Assembly: GCA_963755705.1 (NCBI GenBank)
Contig: CAVWKW010000002.1
Coordinates: 620,001-684,000 of the forward strand
Direction of reading: 5' to 3'
DNA from: JBARDN01 sp963755705
Lineage (GTDB): Bacteria; Desulfobacterota; Binatia; Binatales; Binataceae
Length of the DNA stretch: 64,000 bases
The first letter of the stretch is position 1. Each line of letters begins with the position of its first letter. Under the pieces are notes generated by a model. That model ran no database searches. It was not told the DNA's origin and was given only the letters and a program-made list of their open reading frames with translations. Below, in pieces: positions 31,109 to 38,855 of the stretch. The position numbers were made by a program, and so were the translations under genes.

Positions 31109-33976
31109 TCAGGCCCTGACTACCGCACGGCATCGCGGGCACAGCTCGGGGTCGCCGCCGTCGTCGAAATAGCACCAGCATCGATGGCACTTCACGCCCG
31201 GCGCACGCCGTCCCGTGAGCGCCACGATCGGCGAGACGCGTGCGTAGAAGCCGTCACTCGCAAAGACCTCGTCGCGTCCTGCCGCTTCGTTCTTGAGCGC
31301 GGCAACTTCGTCAGGCGCCAGCGGTGCAACGTCCGATACGATGAACAACGCCTTCAATGCTTCGGCGTCAGCCGCGGCGTCGGAAGAGATTTTGACCACG
31401 GCATCGAGCGGTCCGCCGATCGTGCCCGCCTTGCGCATCGTTTCGAGCAGCTTGAGCGCGTCGTCGCGAACCGCGAGCAATCGATCCCATTTCGCCGCGA
31501 GCGCCGCGTCGGTCCATTCGGGATGAGCGGGCTGGAGCTCGAGCAAATGCACGCTCTCCGCGGTTTTGCCGGGAACGTAGGAATAAATTTCCTCGGCAGT
31601 ATACGGAATCAGCGGCGCGAGCATCCGCACCAGCGCGTCGAGGATTTGGTACATCGCGGTCTGCGCCGAGCGCCGGCTCACCGAGGTCTTGCCGTCGCAA
31701 TAGAGCCGGTCGCGCGCGACGTCGATATACAACGAGCTCAGATCGACCACGATAAAATTCGAAATTGCGGAGTACGCGGTCTGAAACTCATAATTCTCGA
31801 ACGCGCGGCGCACCTCGCTTTTAAGTCGCTCCAGACGCGCCAAGATAAACCGGTCGAACTCGAGCATTGCCGAATGCGCAACCGCGTCGCGCGCCGGATC
31901 GAAGTCCGAAAGATTGCTCAGGATATAGCGGCAGGTGTTGCGAATCTTGCGATACGATTCCGATACCGCCGTAAAAATGGTCGGGCCAAGCGCAATTTCG
32001 CTGGTGTAGTCGAGCGACGCATAGACCAGCCGGATCACGTCGGAGCCAAGCCGGTTGGCGACCTCGTGCGCGTCCTCGGTGTTGCCGAGCGACTTCGACA
32101 TCTTGCGTCCGTGTTCGTCCACCGTGAGCCCGTGGCTGATGACCGCGCGAAACGGCGCCGCGCCGCGCTGCGCGACCGCGCAAGTGAGCGACGAACTAAA
32201 CCATCCGCGCGCCTGTTCGACCGCTTCGAGGTAAGCATCCGCGGGCCACGCGAGCTCGGGCCGGATCGCAAGCACAGCGGCCTGCGAGCATCCCGAGTCG
32301 AACCACACGTCGAGCACGTCTTCTTCTTTGGTGAACGCAGCGCCCGAGCACTTCGGGCACGTGAGCCCGGACGGCATGAAGTCGGCGGCGGGACGCTCGA
32401 ACCACGCATCCGAGCTTTCTTTCGCGAAAATCGCTTCGGCGACTTTCATCACGCCCGAATCGAGAATCACGTTGGCGCACGCGGAGCACCTAAGCGCAGG
32501 AATCGGCACGCCCCACGCGCGCTGGCGCGAAAGATTCCAGTCCGGACGGGTCTCGGTCATGTTGCGGATTCGATCGCGCGACCATCCGGGAACCCATCTC
32601 GCACCGTCGATCGCCGCGACGACTTTTTCGCGCAGCCCTTGGTGATCGATCCGCAGGAACCACTGCTCGGTCGCGCGGAAGATGAGCGGCTTGTGGCATC
32701 GCCAGCAATGCGGATAGCTGTGCGAAATCGTATGCGCCGCAAGCAGCGCGCCGGTCTCGCGCAGCCGCTCGACAATCGAGTCGTTAGCGTCGAACACGTT
32801 GCGCCCGGCCCACTCGCCGCCCTCCGCGGTGAACACGCCCGCGCCGTCAACCGGGGTGAACGGCTCGATCCCGTACTTCGCGCCGACCACGAAATCCTCG
32901 TAGCCATGACCGGGCGCAGTATGCACCAGGCCCGTGCCCGCATCGGCAGTAACGTGCTCGGCGTACATCAGCTTCACGTCACGTGGGAGAAACGGATGCC
33001 GGAAAATATCTTTGCCGTCGAGCGCGCGAATCGCGGCGCGATCGAGCGGAAAAGTCCTTTCGACCGTCAACCCGGCCTCTTTCGAGATCGCCTCGGTGAC
33101 CGCCTCGGCCAGGCGCGCCGCCACGATGTAATATTTCGCGCCGACCTTCAGCGCGACGTAATCGAACGTCTCGTTGAGGCTGATTCCAAGATTGGCGGGC
33201 AGCGTCCACGGCGTAGTCGTCCAGATGACGGCGAACAGATTGCCCGCTTTGTGCGCGGCGGAAAGCTCCGTGCGGTCCGCATTATCGGCGGCAAGAGCGC
33301 CGGCGTCACCGGCATTTTGATTCAATGCAAATGCGACATAGATCGCGGGCGATTTGTGATCGCTATATTCGACTTCGGCTTCTGCCAGGCCCGTGCGACA
33401 ATCGAAACACCAATGAACCGGCCGCAGGCCGCGATAGACGTAGCCGCGCTCGACCAGGTCGCGCAGCACGCCGATCTCGGCAGCGTCGTACGCCGGCGCC
33501 ATCGTGAGGTATGGATTGAACCAGTCGCCGATACATCCGAGGCGCCGGTAGTCGCCGCGCTGCAGGTCGATCCACTTCTCCGCCTCGGCACGGCATCGTT
33601 TGCGCAGCTCGAGCTTCGACATGGTACGAGCCTTCGAGCCCAGATCGCGCGAGACCTTGTGCTCGATCGGCATCCCGTGACAATCCCATCCGGGAACGAA
33701 CGGCGTCCGATTCCCCAGCATCGAGCGCGAGCGCACGACGAAGTCCTTCAAAATTTTATTGAGCGCCGTGCCCAGATGCGCCCGTCCGTTGGCATATGGA
33801 GGACCGTCGTGGAGGATCCAGGCGGGCCGGTCTTTGCGCGTCTTGAGCAGCAGCGCATAGATATCCATCTCGTCCCAGCGCTTGAGAATTTCCGGCTCGC
33901 GCTTGGCGAGGTTCGCCTTCATCGGAAAGTCGGTTTTGGGAAGCGCGAGGGTGGATTTGTAATCGGTCTCTGCCAC
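31109..33976 (-). CDS. ileS: Isoleucine--tRNA ligase
   Basis: The 955-residue class I synthetase has the HIGH-equivalent PPYANGRAHLGTALNKILKD near residues 57-76 (HLGT variant), an editing domain, DVWFDSG in the Rossmann half and DEHGRKMSKSLGN (KMSKS) near 600. A C-terminal zinc finger CHRCWC ... CPRC ends the protein, as in the bacterial-type enzyme. It charges tRNA-Ile. It is coupled to lspA. A large open frame on the opposite strand across this gene is a compositional shadow. Confidence 0.97.
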   Translation of the reverse strand: MAETDYKSTLALPKTDFPMKANLAKREPEILKRWDEMDIYALLLKTRKDRPAWILHDGPPYANGRAHLGTALNKILKDFVVRSRSMLGNRTPFVPGWDCHGMPIEHKVSRDLGSKARTMSKLELRKRCRAEAEKWIDLQRGDYRRLGCIGDWFNPYLTMAPAYDAAEIGVLRDLVERGYVYRGLRPVHWCFDCRTGLAEAEVEYSDHKSPAIYVAFALNQNAGDAGALAADNADRTELSAAHKAGNLFAVIWTTTPWTLPANLGISLNETFDYVALKVGAKYYIVAARLAEAVTEAISKEAGLTVERTFPLDRAAIRALDGKDIFRHPFLPRDVKLMYAEHVTADAGTGLVHTAPGHGYEDFVVGAKYGIEPFTPVDGAGVFTAEGGEWAGRNVFDANDSIVERLRETGALLAAHTISHSYPHCWRCHKPLIFRATEQWFLRIDHQGLREKVVAAIDGARWVPGWSRDRIRNMTETRPDWNLSRQRAWGVPIPALRCSACANVILDSGVMKVAEAIFAKESSDAWFERPAADFMPSGLTCPKCSGAAFTKEEDVLDVWFDSGCSQAAVLAIRPELAWPADAYLEAVEQARGWFSSSLTCAVAQRGAAPFRAVISHGLTVDEHGRKMSKSLGNTEDAHEVANRLGSDVIRLVYASLDYTSEIALGPTIFTAVSESYRKIRNTCRYILSNLSDFDPARDAVAHSAMLEFDRFILARLERLKSEVRRAFENYEFQTAYSAISNFIVVDLSSLYIDVARDRLYCDGKTSVSRRSAQTAMYQILDALVRMLAPLIPYTAEEIYSYVPGKTAESVHLLELQPAHPEWTDAALAAKWDRLLAVRDDALKLLETMRKAGTIGGPLDAVVKISSDAAADAEALKALFIVSDVAPLAPDEVAALKNEAAGRDEVFASDGFYARVSPIVALTGRRAPGVKCHRCWCYFDDGGDPELCPRCRAVVRA

Positions 33977-34049
33977 GGATGGTCAATGCGGACGCGGATC
34001 CCGCGCCCGAGCTATTCTCCCTGCAATATCTGCGATGATTCGTCGTTCA

Positions 34050-34215
34050 CTCAAGATTATCTGACCCGCCCAATGGGCGCGAGAGCATCGCGATGCCGCC
34101 GCCGGAGGGCTGTCGCACGAGATGTGGACTCACAGCTCGGACTCCTCGGGATTCCGGTAGCCGCGCACGCGGGAATGACCTCGTCGGAGCCGTGGGCGGC
34201 TAAGCTAACCATTGG
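34050..34215. repeat. Intergenic palindrome-rich segment, dispersed-repeat-like
   Basis: Between ileS and a toxin-antitoxin pair there is a GC-rich stretch containing CCGCG-CA-CGCGG (34161-34172) nested in ATTCC (34151-34155) / GGAAT (34172-34176). Such nested hairpins are typical of extragenic palindromic repeats. I see no gene here; a 60-codon minus-strand frame looks non-coding. The rest of the 33977-34331 gap carries the promoter repeats described separately. Confidence 0.35.
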
Positions 34216-34251
34216 CCACAAAGCGAACCTCGGCCGCATTTCTTCGACACT

Positions 34252-34290
34252 ATTCCCTGGCTATATTCCTACGTCAGATTCCTATACTAT
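34252..34290 (+). promoter_or_regulatory. Three 13-bp direct repeats upstream of toxin-antitoxin operon
   Basis: ATTCC begins at 34252, 34265 and 34278, giving three tandem units of exactly 13 bp (ATTCCCTGGCTAT, ATTCCTACGTCAG, ATTCCTATACTAT). The last contains a TATACT that could be a -10 box. The array ends 41 bp before the antitoxin ATG. It is a plausible operator for the antitoxin, since many such operons are autoregulated at repeated sites. Confidence 0.45.
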
Positions 34291-34331
34291 CTTCTCTGTC
34301 AGATCGCGTTGGTCACATAAAGGAATCGCCG

Positions 34332-34676
34332 ATGCATGCGGTCAATGTCCATCAACTGAAGAACAACCCTTCCGAAGCATTGCGCAAGGTGAAGGATGCT
34401 CCAGTGATCGTGCTCAAGGGCGATGTGCCGACCGCGATCATGCTCAACCTCGACGATGAGTCGCTGCTCAAGGAGCCTGACGTCAGGCGCGCGATCGCGA
34501 CCGAGTTGTTCCGATGCGGACATCTGTCGCTGGGACGCGCCGCGCGGCTGGCTGAAATGGCAGTGGTGAAATTCATGCGTCATCTGTCGTCGCGCGGGAT
34601 TCCGATCATCCAAGGGACGGCGCAGGAGGCCAAAGCCGACCTCGAAGCGCTGGACAAGTGGGACGCTACGTCCTGA
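34332..34676 (+). CDS. Antitoxin with Phd-like N-terminus and UPF0175-like C-terminus
   Basis: The 114-residue protein starts with a Phd/YefM-like segment (VNVHQLKNNPSEALRKVKD, then PVIVLKGDVPTAIM) and continues with a UPF0175-type helical part (ELFRCGHLSLGRAARLAEM, FMRHLSSRGIPII). The two halves are usually separate antitoxin families; here they are in one chain. ATG 34332 has AAAGGAA 6 bases upstream; open frame further 5' is not conserved. It overlaps the DUF3368 toxin gene by 19 bp. It should neutralise that toxin and repress the operon through the 13-bp repeats (inference). Confidence 0.8.
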   Translation: MHAVNVHQLKNNPSEALRKVKDAPVIVLKGDVPTAIMLNLDDESLLKEPDVRRAIATELFRCGHLSLGRAARLAEMAVVKFMRHLSSRGIPIIQGTAQEAKADLEALDKWDATS

Positions 34677-35203
34677 GCGACGCTGCGCCTCTCATCTGCC
34701 TGTCCATGGTGGGCGGGCTGCAGTGGCTTGCGGCGATTTTCGGGCGCGTGCATCTGACCGAAGCGGTACGCGGCGAAATTCTAGCGGGTTTGAACAAGCC
34801 CGGCGAGGACGCGCTCGCGGCCGCGATCAAGCGCCGCATCTTGCGGGTGCATCCCGGATGGAAATGGCCAGAGCCGCGCTATCCCGACCTGGGCCGTGGC
34901 GAAGAGAGTTGCATCTGTGCGGCGATAAATCTGGCGCGGCGCGGCCACAATTGCCTGCTCGTAATCGACGATCGCGAAGGTCGGCGGATGGCGGCGTCGC
35001 TTTCTATTCCGATCACCGGAACCGCAGCGATCATCGGCGCCGCGAGAAAGCGCGGCCTCATCGCATCGGCCGCGACCGTATTCGCGGACTTGCGGCACAA
35101 GGGCTTTCGCATCTCGGAAGCCATCGTTCAGGCAGTGCTGGAGAGTATCGGGGAGCACGCAATACCCAGCGCGCGAACCAAACCTCTTCCGCCGCGACGA
35201 TAG
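34658..35203 (+). CDS. DUF3368 PIN-like toxin
   Basis: A 181-residue PIN-fold protein: LSDAAPLICLS near residues 6-16 carries the first Asp, GRGEESCICAA near 85 the acidic pair, and VIDDREGRRMA near 105 the remaining acidic residues, as in DUF3368 proteins paired with UPF0175 antitoxins. Ribonuclease activity is expected by family. The start overlaps the antitoxin end, so the pair is translationally coupled. The C-terminal tail is Pro/Arg-rich and slightly longer than usual. Confidence 0.85.
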   Translation: MGRYVLSDAAPLICLSMVGGLQWLAAIFGRVHLTEAVRGEILAGLNKPGEDALAAAIKRRILRVHPGWKWPEPRYPDLGRGEESCICAAINLARRGHNCLLVIDDREGRRMAASLSIPITGTAAIIGAARKRGLIASAATVFADLRHKGFRISEAIVQAVLESIGEHAIPSARTKPLPPRR

Positions 35204-35263
35204 AGGCGTTTGAATAACTCGGACGGGCTTCGTATCATCAGCGGCGCAGGAGCGTCGGCAAGG

Positions 35264-35518
35264 ATGTCGATCAGAAAAGTAACTTACTTCGATAAACCCG
35301 GTCCCGCCGAGGTGCCCGTCGATGAAGACGGACAGGCCAAGCCCTGCGTGCTCGGCGTCCGCTACGTCAATCCCGACAGCTTCGAGACGATCCGCGTCCG
35401 CGGCGGCAAACGCACCGGACGGCATAACGAAGTCCTGGAAGAAATTCCGGCGACGCTCGACACGAGCCCGTTCGCGATCGAGCGGCTGGGCCAGGCGCCC
35501 CGCAAAATCGAAAAGTGA
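35264..35518 (+). CDS. Small conserved-looking protein upstream of CoA-transferases
   Basis: An 84-residue soluble protein beginning SIRKVTYFDKPGP, with KPCVLGVRYVNPDSFETIRVRG in its middle (shown in part) and a basic end. I do not recognise the family. Its TGA overlaps the GTG start of the CoA-transferase gene (GTGA), so its translation is coupled to that enzyme. That position suggests a small partner or accessory subunit of the CoA-transferases. ATG 35264 is the best start; a GGAG lies about 11 bases upstream. Confidence 0.6.
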   Translation: MSIRKVTYFDKPGPAEVPVDEDGQAKPCVLGVRYVNPDSFETIRVRGGKRTGRHNEVLEEIPATLDTSPFAIERLGQAPRKIEK

Positions 35519-36720
35519 ATCCTCCCGGCGCGCTCGCGGGCCTACGCGTTCTCGATCTGACTGACCATCGCGCGCAGCTATGCGCCCGAATCTTCGCCGA
35601 TCTCGGCGCCGACGTGATCAAGATCGAGGCGCCTGGCGGCGACTCCGCGCGGCGTATCGGCCCGTTCATGGACGACGTTCCGCATCCCGATCGGTCGCTG
35701 TTCTTCTGGTTCTATAATCTCAATAAGCGCGCGCTCACACTCGACGTGCATCATCCGCGCGGCGCGGAAATCCTGCGCAAGCTCGCGCGCTCGGCGGATA
35801 TCGTCGTGGAGAGCTTCGCGCCCGGCACGATGGCACGGCTCGGGCTCGGCTTCGACGACTTGCGGCGCGAGAATCCCGCGCTGATCCTGCTTTCGATCGC
35901 GCCGTTCGGGCAGACCGGTCCGTATCGCGACTTCAAAGCCGACGACACCGTGCTGAGCGCGCTTTCCGGAATGCTTTACGTCAACGGCTTCCCCGGCCGC
36001 GCGCCCGTGCGTCCTCTTGGATTGCAGGCATATCACTCGTCGGCGCATTACGGGGCGATCGCGGCGCTGTGCGCGCTCTTCGCGCGCGATCATTCGGGCC
36101 AGGGCGCGTGGATCGATCTCTCGATGCAGGAGGCGACGGCCGCGGCGGTCGAGCACGTGGCCGGCAGCTATTTCGAAAACAAGATCGCCGAGCCGCGCCG
36201 CGGCACGCTGCATTGGAGCCGGTTCTTCCGCGTCGGACGCTGCCGCGACGGTCATATCATGCATTGCACGCTCGGTGATTGGACCTCACTCATCGAATGG
36301 GTCAAAGCCGACGGCAAAGCGCAGGATCTTGACGACCCCGCCTACGACCAGGTGCTGCATCGCTATCTGATGGCGGAGCATCTGTTCGACGTCCTCGATG
36401 ATTGGGTCAAGGATTACCCGCGCGACGAATTGCTCGAACGCGCGCAGCTTCTGCGACAGCCTTACGCGACCGTGCGCAAGCCTGAGGCGCTGTTCGACGA
36501 CGAACAGCTCGCCGCACGCGGCTTCTTCGTCGAAGTCGAACATCCCGAGCTCGGCCGCACGATTCGCTATCCCGGCGCGCCATACGTGATGAACGGCACG
36601 CCGTGGCGGGTCTATCGCCGCCCGCCGCTGGTGGGAGAGCATTCGGGCGAAATCCTGCGCGGCGAGCTCGACCTCGCGCCGGGCGAACTCGCGGCGCTCG
36701 CGGCGGAAGGAGTTATCTGA
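35515..36720 (+). CDS. Class III CoA-transferase (CaiB/BaiF family)
   Basis: The 401-residue protein starts at GTG 35515, coupled to the preceding small gene. Family blocks: VLDLTDHRAQLCARIFADLGA, IKIEAPGGD, LNKRALTLDVHHPRG, VVESFAPGTMARLGLG and the GQGAWIDLSMQEA segment. It is followed after 1 bp by a second CoA-transferase on the same strand, again forming a pair like that at 4.9-7.4 kb. The two pairs are not identical copies. The substrate is unknown; the gene is in a cluster with no other catabolic enzyme. Confidence 0.92.
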   Translation: MNPPGALAGLRVLDLTDHRAQLCARIFADLGADVIKIEAPGGDSARRIGPFMDDVPHPDRSLFFWFYNLNKRALTLDVHHPRGAEILRKLARSADIVVESFAPGTMARLGLGFDDLRRENPALILLSIAPFGQTGPYRDFKADDTVLSALSGMLYVNGFPGRAPVRPLGLQAYHSSAHYGAIAALCALFARDHSGQGAWIDLSMQEATAAAVEHVAGSYFENKIAEPRRGTLHWSRFFRVGRCRDGHIMHCTLGDWTSLIEWVKADGKAQDLDDPAYDQVLHRYLMAEHLFDVLDDWVKDYPRDELLERAQLLRQPYATVRKPEALFDDEQLAARGFFVEVEHPELGRTIRYPGAPYVMNGTPWRVYRRPPLVGEHSGEILRGELDLAPGELAALAAEGVI

Positions 36721-36721
36721 G

Positions 36722-37945
36722 ATGCCGCCGCTGCCGCTCGAAGGAATCCGCGTGCTCGATTTCACCTGGGTCGTCGCGGGTCCGGTCGCGACCAGGATTC
36801 TCGCCGATCACGGCGCGCAGGTGGTCAAGATCGAACGCAAGAATCCTCCGCCGCTCGGTAATCGCAAGCTCGGCCTCCAGTGCGACCTGCATCGCGGTAA
36901 ACTCTCCGCCGCGATCAACATGGGCGACCCGCGCGGCGTCGAGCTCGCGCGCAAGCTCGCCGCAAAATCCGATCTCGTGATGGATAATTTCTCGGCCCGC
37001 GTGATGCGCGCGTGGGGGATGGATTACGAAAGCCTCAGAAAAATCAAACCCGACATTATCTGCGTCAGCATGTCGGGCCTCGGGCATACCGGCCCGCGTT
37101 CGAGCTACGTCAGTTACGGGCCTACGCTCCAGGCGTTGACCGGATACACGATGCTGATGGCGGAGCCCGACGGCCAGCCCGCAGGATACGGATATTCATA
37201 CGCCGACATGTGCGGCGGATACACGGGAGCGCTCGCGGCGCTCGCCGCACTGTGGAGCCGCAAGCAGACCGGACGCGGCCAGTTCGTCGATCTTTCGCAG
37301 TTCGAGGCGGTCGCCGCCGTCATCGGCCCGTCGCTGCTGGATATCTCCGTCAACGGACGAGAGCAAAAACCCTTCGGCTACGATTCGCAGGAAGCACCCG
37401 CCGCGCCGCACGGGATTTACCGATGCCGCGCGCGCGATGCTGACGCGCCCGATCGCGCCATCGACGATGATCGCTGGGTCGCGATTTCGGTGCATACGCA
37501 AGCCGAATGGGAACGCTTCGCCGCCGCGCTCGGATCGCCGGAATGGACGAGTGATCCGAGATTTCTAACGCTCTATCTGCGAATCAGGAATCGGGCGGAA
37601 CTCGACACGAATATCTCGCGATGGAGTGCCGAGCGCTCGCCGGAAGACGCGATGGCGACGCTGCAAGCTGCGCGTGTCGCGGCGGGCATAGTCGAAAACG
37701 GAATCGATCTCTGCGCGCGCGACCCCCAGCTCCGCGAGCGCGGCTTCTGGCCCACCGTCGCGACCGCCGCAGGAGCAGCAACCCAGGTGACCGGGATCCC
37801 GTTCCGCATTTCGAGCGGCTCCGGCGTGGTACGATCGATTGGCCCCGACGTCGGCGAGAACAACGACTACGTCCTCGGCGAAATCCTCGGCCTCAGCCGA
37901 GCCGAGCGCGAGGAGCTGATCGCCGCGGGCGTGGTGTGGCCGTGA
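36722..37945 (+). CDS. Class III CoA-transferase (CaiB/BaiF family)
   Basis: A 407-residue family III CoA-transferase beginning VLDFTWVVAGPVATRILADHGA, with VKIERKNPP, GLGHTGPRSSY and GRGQFVDLSQFEA. Around residues 235-250 it has an extra polar insertion (CRARDADAPDRAIDDDRWVA). It begins 1 bp after the previous CoA-transferase stop, so a heteromeric complex is plausible. It converges with the VapC-like toxin gene 12 bp away. Confidence 0.92.
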   Translation: MPPLPLEGIRVLDFTWVVAGPVATRILADHGAQVVKIERKNPPPLGNRKLGLQCDLHRGKLSAAINMGDPRGVELARKLAAKSDLVMDNFSARVMRAWGMDYESLRKIKPDIICVSMSGLGHTGPRSSYVSYGPTLQALTGYTMLMAEPDGQPAGYGYSYADMCGGYTGALAALAALWSRKQTGRGQFVDLSQFEAVAAVIGPSLLDISVNGREQKPFGYDSQEAPAAPHGIYRCRARDADAPDRAIDDDRWVAISVHTQAEWERFAAALGSPEWTSDPRFLTLYLRIRNRAELDTNISRWSAERSPEDAMATLQAARVAAGIVENGIDLCARDPQLRERGFWPTVATAAGAATQVTGIPFRISSGSGVVRSIGPDVGENNDYVLGEILGLSRAEREELIAAGVVWP

Positions 37946-37957
37946 CGTCCGACCGCG

Positions 37958-38395
37958 CTATGAGGGCGCGCAGATTTGCGCCTCGAGGTGGGGCGCGACA
38001 ATGCGAAAATGGCTAACGTTGAAGGTGTATATGCGATAGAAGTTTCGCTTCCGCGCGCATCGCAGCAACAGCGCATCGTAAATCACGCCACCCGTCAATC
38101 CCGCCTCGGCGACTTCCCTCAGGACCTCTCGATATTCCCTTGCTCCGAGTGACAGCGGGCGAAGATGTGCAAGGATATTCTCTTCGATAATTCGTAACGC
38201 CTCGCTCGGATGAATGGCCGGCTGCACTGGCAGGCGAGTGAGGACCGCGTAAGTTTCGGCTATGCTGTGTACGCTCAGAAAGCCCGAATAACTTCCACCG
38301 ATTACGTCGCTGAGAGCGCTTGCCGCCTGAGAGTGATGCGGATGGTGGCGGACGGCCGCCGCGACCAGAACTGAGGTATCGAAAAAGATATCCAC
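37958..38395 (-). CDS. PIN domain toxin (VapC-like)
   Basis: The protein has 145 residues from GTG 38395. Conserved acidic residues of the PIN active site: Asp6 in IFFDTSVLVAA, Glu in SIAETYAVLT near 47, Asp in YDALLL near 106, and TFNVSHF near 124. It starts 4 bp after the stop of the AbrB-type antitoxin, so the two form a toxin-antitoxin operon. Expected activity is an Mg-dependent RNase, often against tRNA or rRNA. A longer open frame upstream lies inside the antitoxin gene and is not used. Confidence 0.87.
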   Translation of the reverse strand: MDIFFDTSVLVAAAVRHHPHHSQAASALSDVIGGSYSGFLSVHSIAETYAVLTRLPVQPAIHPSEALRIIEENILAHLRPLSLGAREYREVLREVAEAGLTGGVIYDALLLRCARKRNFYRIYTFNVSHFRIVAPHLEAQICAPS

Positions 38396-38399
38396 GCTT

Positions 38400-38660
38400 T
38401 TACGGTTCCAAGATTGCCCTATGACGTTCTTCGCGCACCTCCTCGATGATGCGTTGCCAATCAAGACGTTCCAGCGGTTTTCCCTGATGCACCAACAAGC
38501 CTTTCTCGCGGACCATCGATGGCCCCGCTGATGCAGCCTTCAGAATCAATCCGTTTCCTTCCTCGTACGCTTCCACACCGACGCCATGCTTGAATCCGAA
38601 TCGCTCGCGTAACGACTTGGGGATCACGACACGTCCGGCCTTATCTATCTTCAATTTCAT
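38400..38660 (-). CDS. AbrB/MazE-type antitoxin
   Basis: An 86-residue protein with an N-terminal SpoVT-AbrB swapped-hairpin DNA-binding domain (LKIDKAGRVVIPKSLRERFG) and a C-terminal helical tail (LERLDWQRIIEEVREERHR) that would bind the toxin. ATG 38660 is chosen because it begins at the usual family start; an in-frame ATG at 38684 lies within a palindromic operator. It is the first gene of the pair with the PIN toxin. Confidence 0.85.
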   Translation of the reverse strand: MKLKIDKAGRVVIPKSLRERFGFKHGVGVEAYEEGNGLILKAASAGPSMVREKGLLVHQGKPLERLDWQRIIEEVREERHRAILEP

Positions 38661-38669
38661 GGTACTGCT

Positions 38670-38697
38670 TATGGTAAATGCCATTTACTCTACCATA
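38670..38697. promoter_or_regulatory. Nested palindromic operator of the AbrB/PIN module
   Basis: GTAAATG (38674-38680), one central base, and CATTTAC (38682-38688) form a near-perfect palindrome. A wider pair TATGGTA (38670-38676) / TACCATA (38691-38697) encloses it. It lies just upstream of the antitoxin ATG at 38660, the usual place for AbrB-type autoregulation. Confidence 0.6.
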
Positions 38698-38855
38698 GGA
38701 CAAGCGGCCAAAGCCACTGGCGGTATCGCCACACAAAGCGGCTTCTCCGTGATCACGGCGATCTAAAAGCGAAATGCCGACCGCCCCGCGTCGCGCGGTG
38801 CCCTTTATTGCGCTAGAGTCCCTTCCGGTAATCAGCTACGCGAAAGGGGGTCCGG

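Noticed and set aside
30992..34459. 1155-codon plus-strand open frame across lspA and ileS
   Set aside because: It is antisense to two clear, full-length genes with catalytic motifs. High GC keeps the opposite strand free of stops; the translation is Arg/His-rich with no domain.
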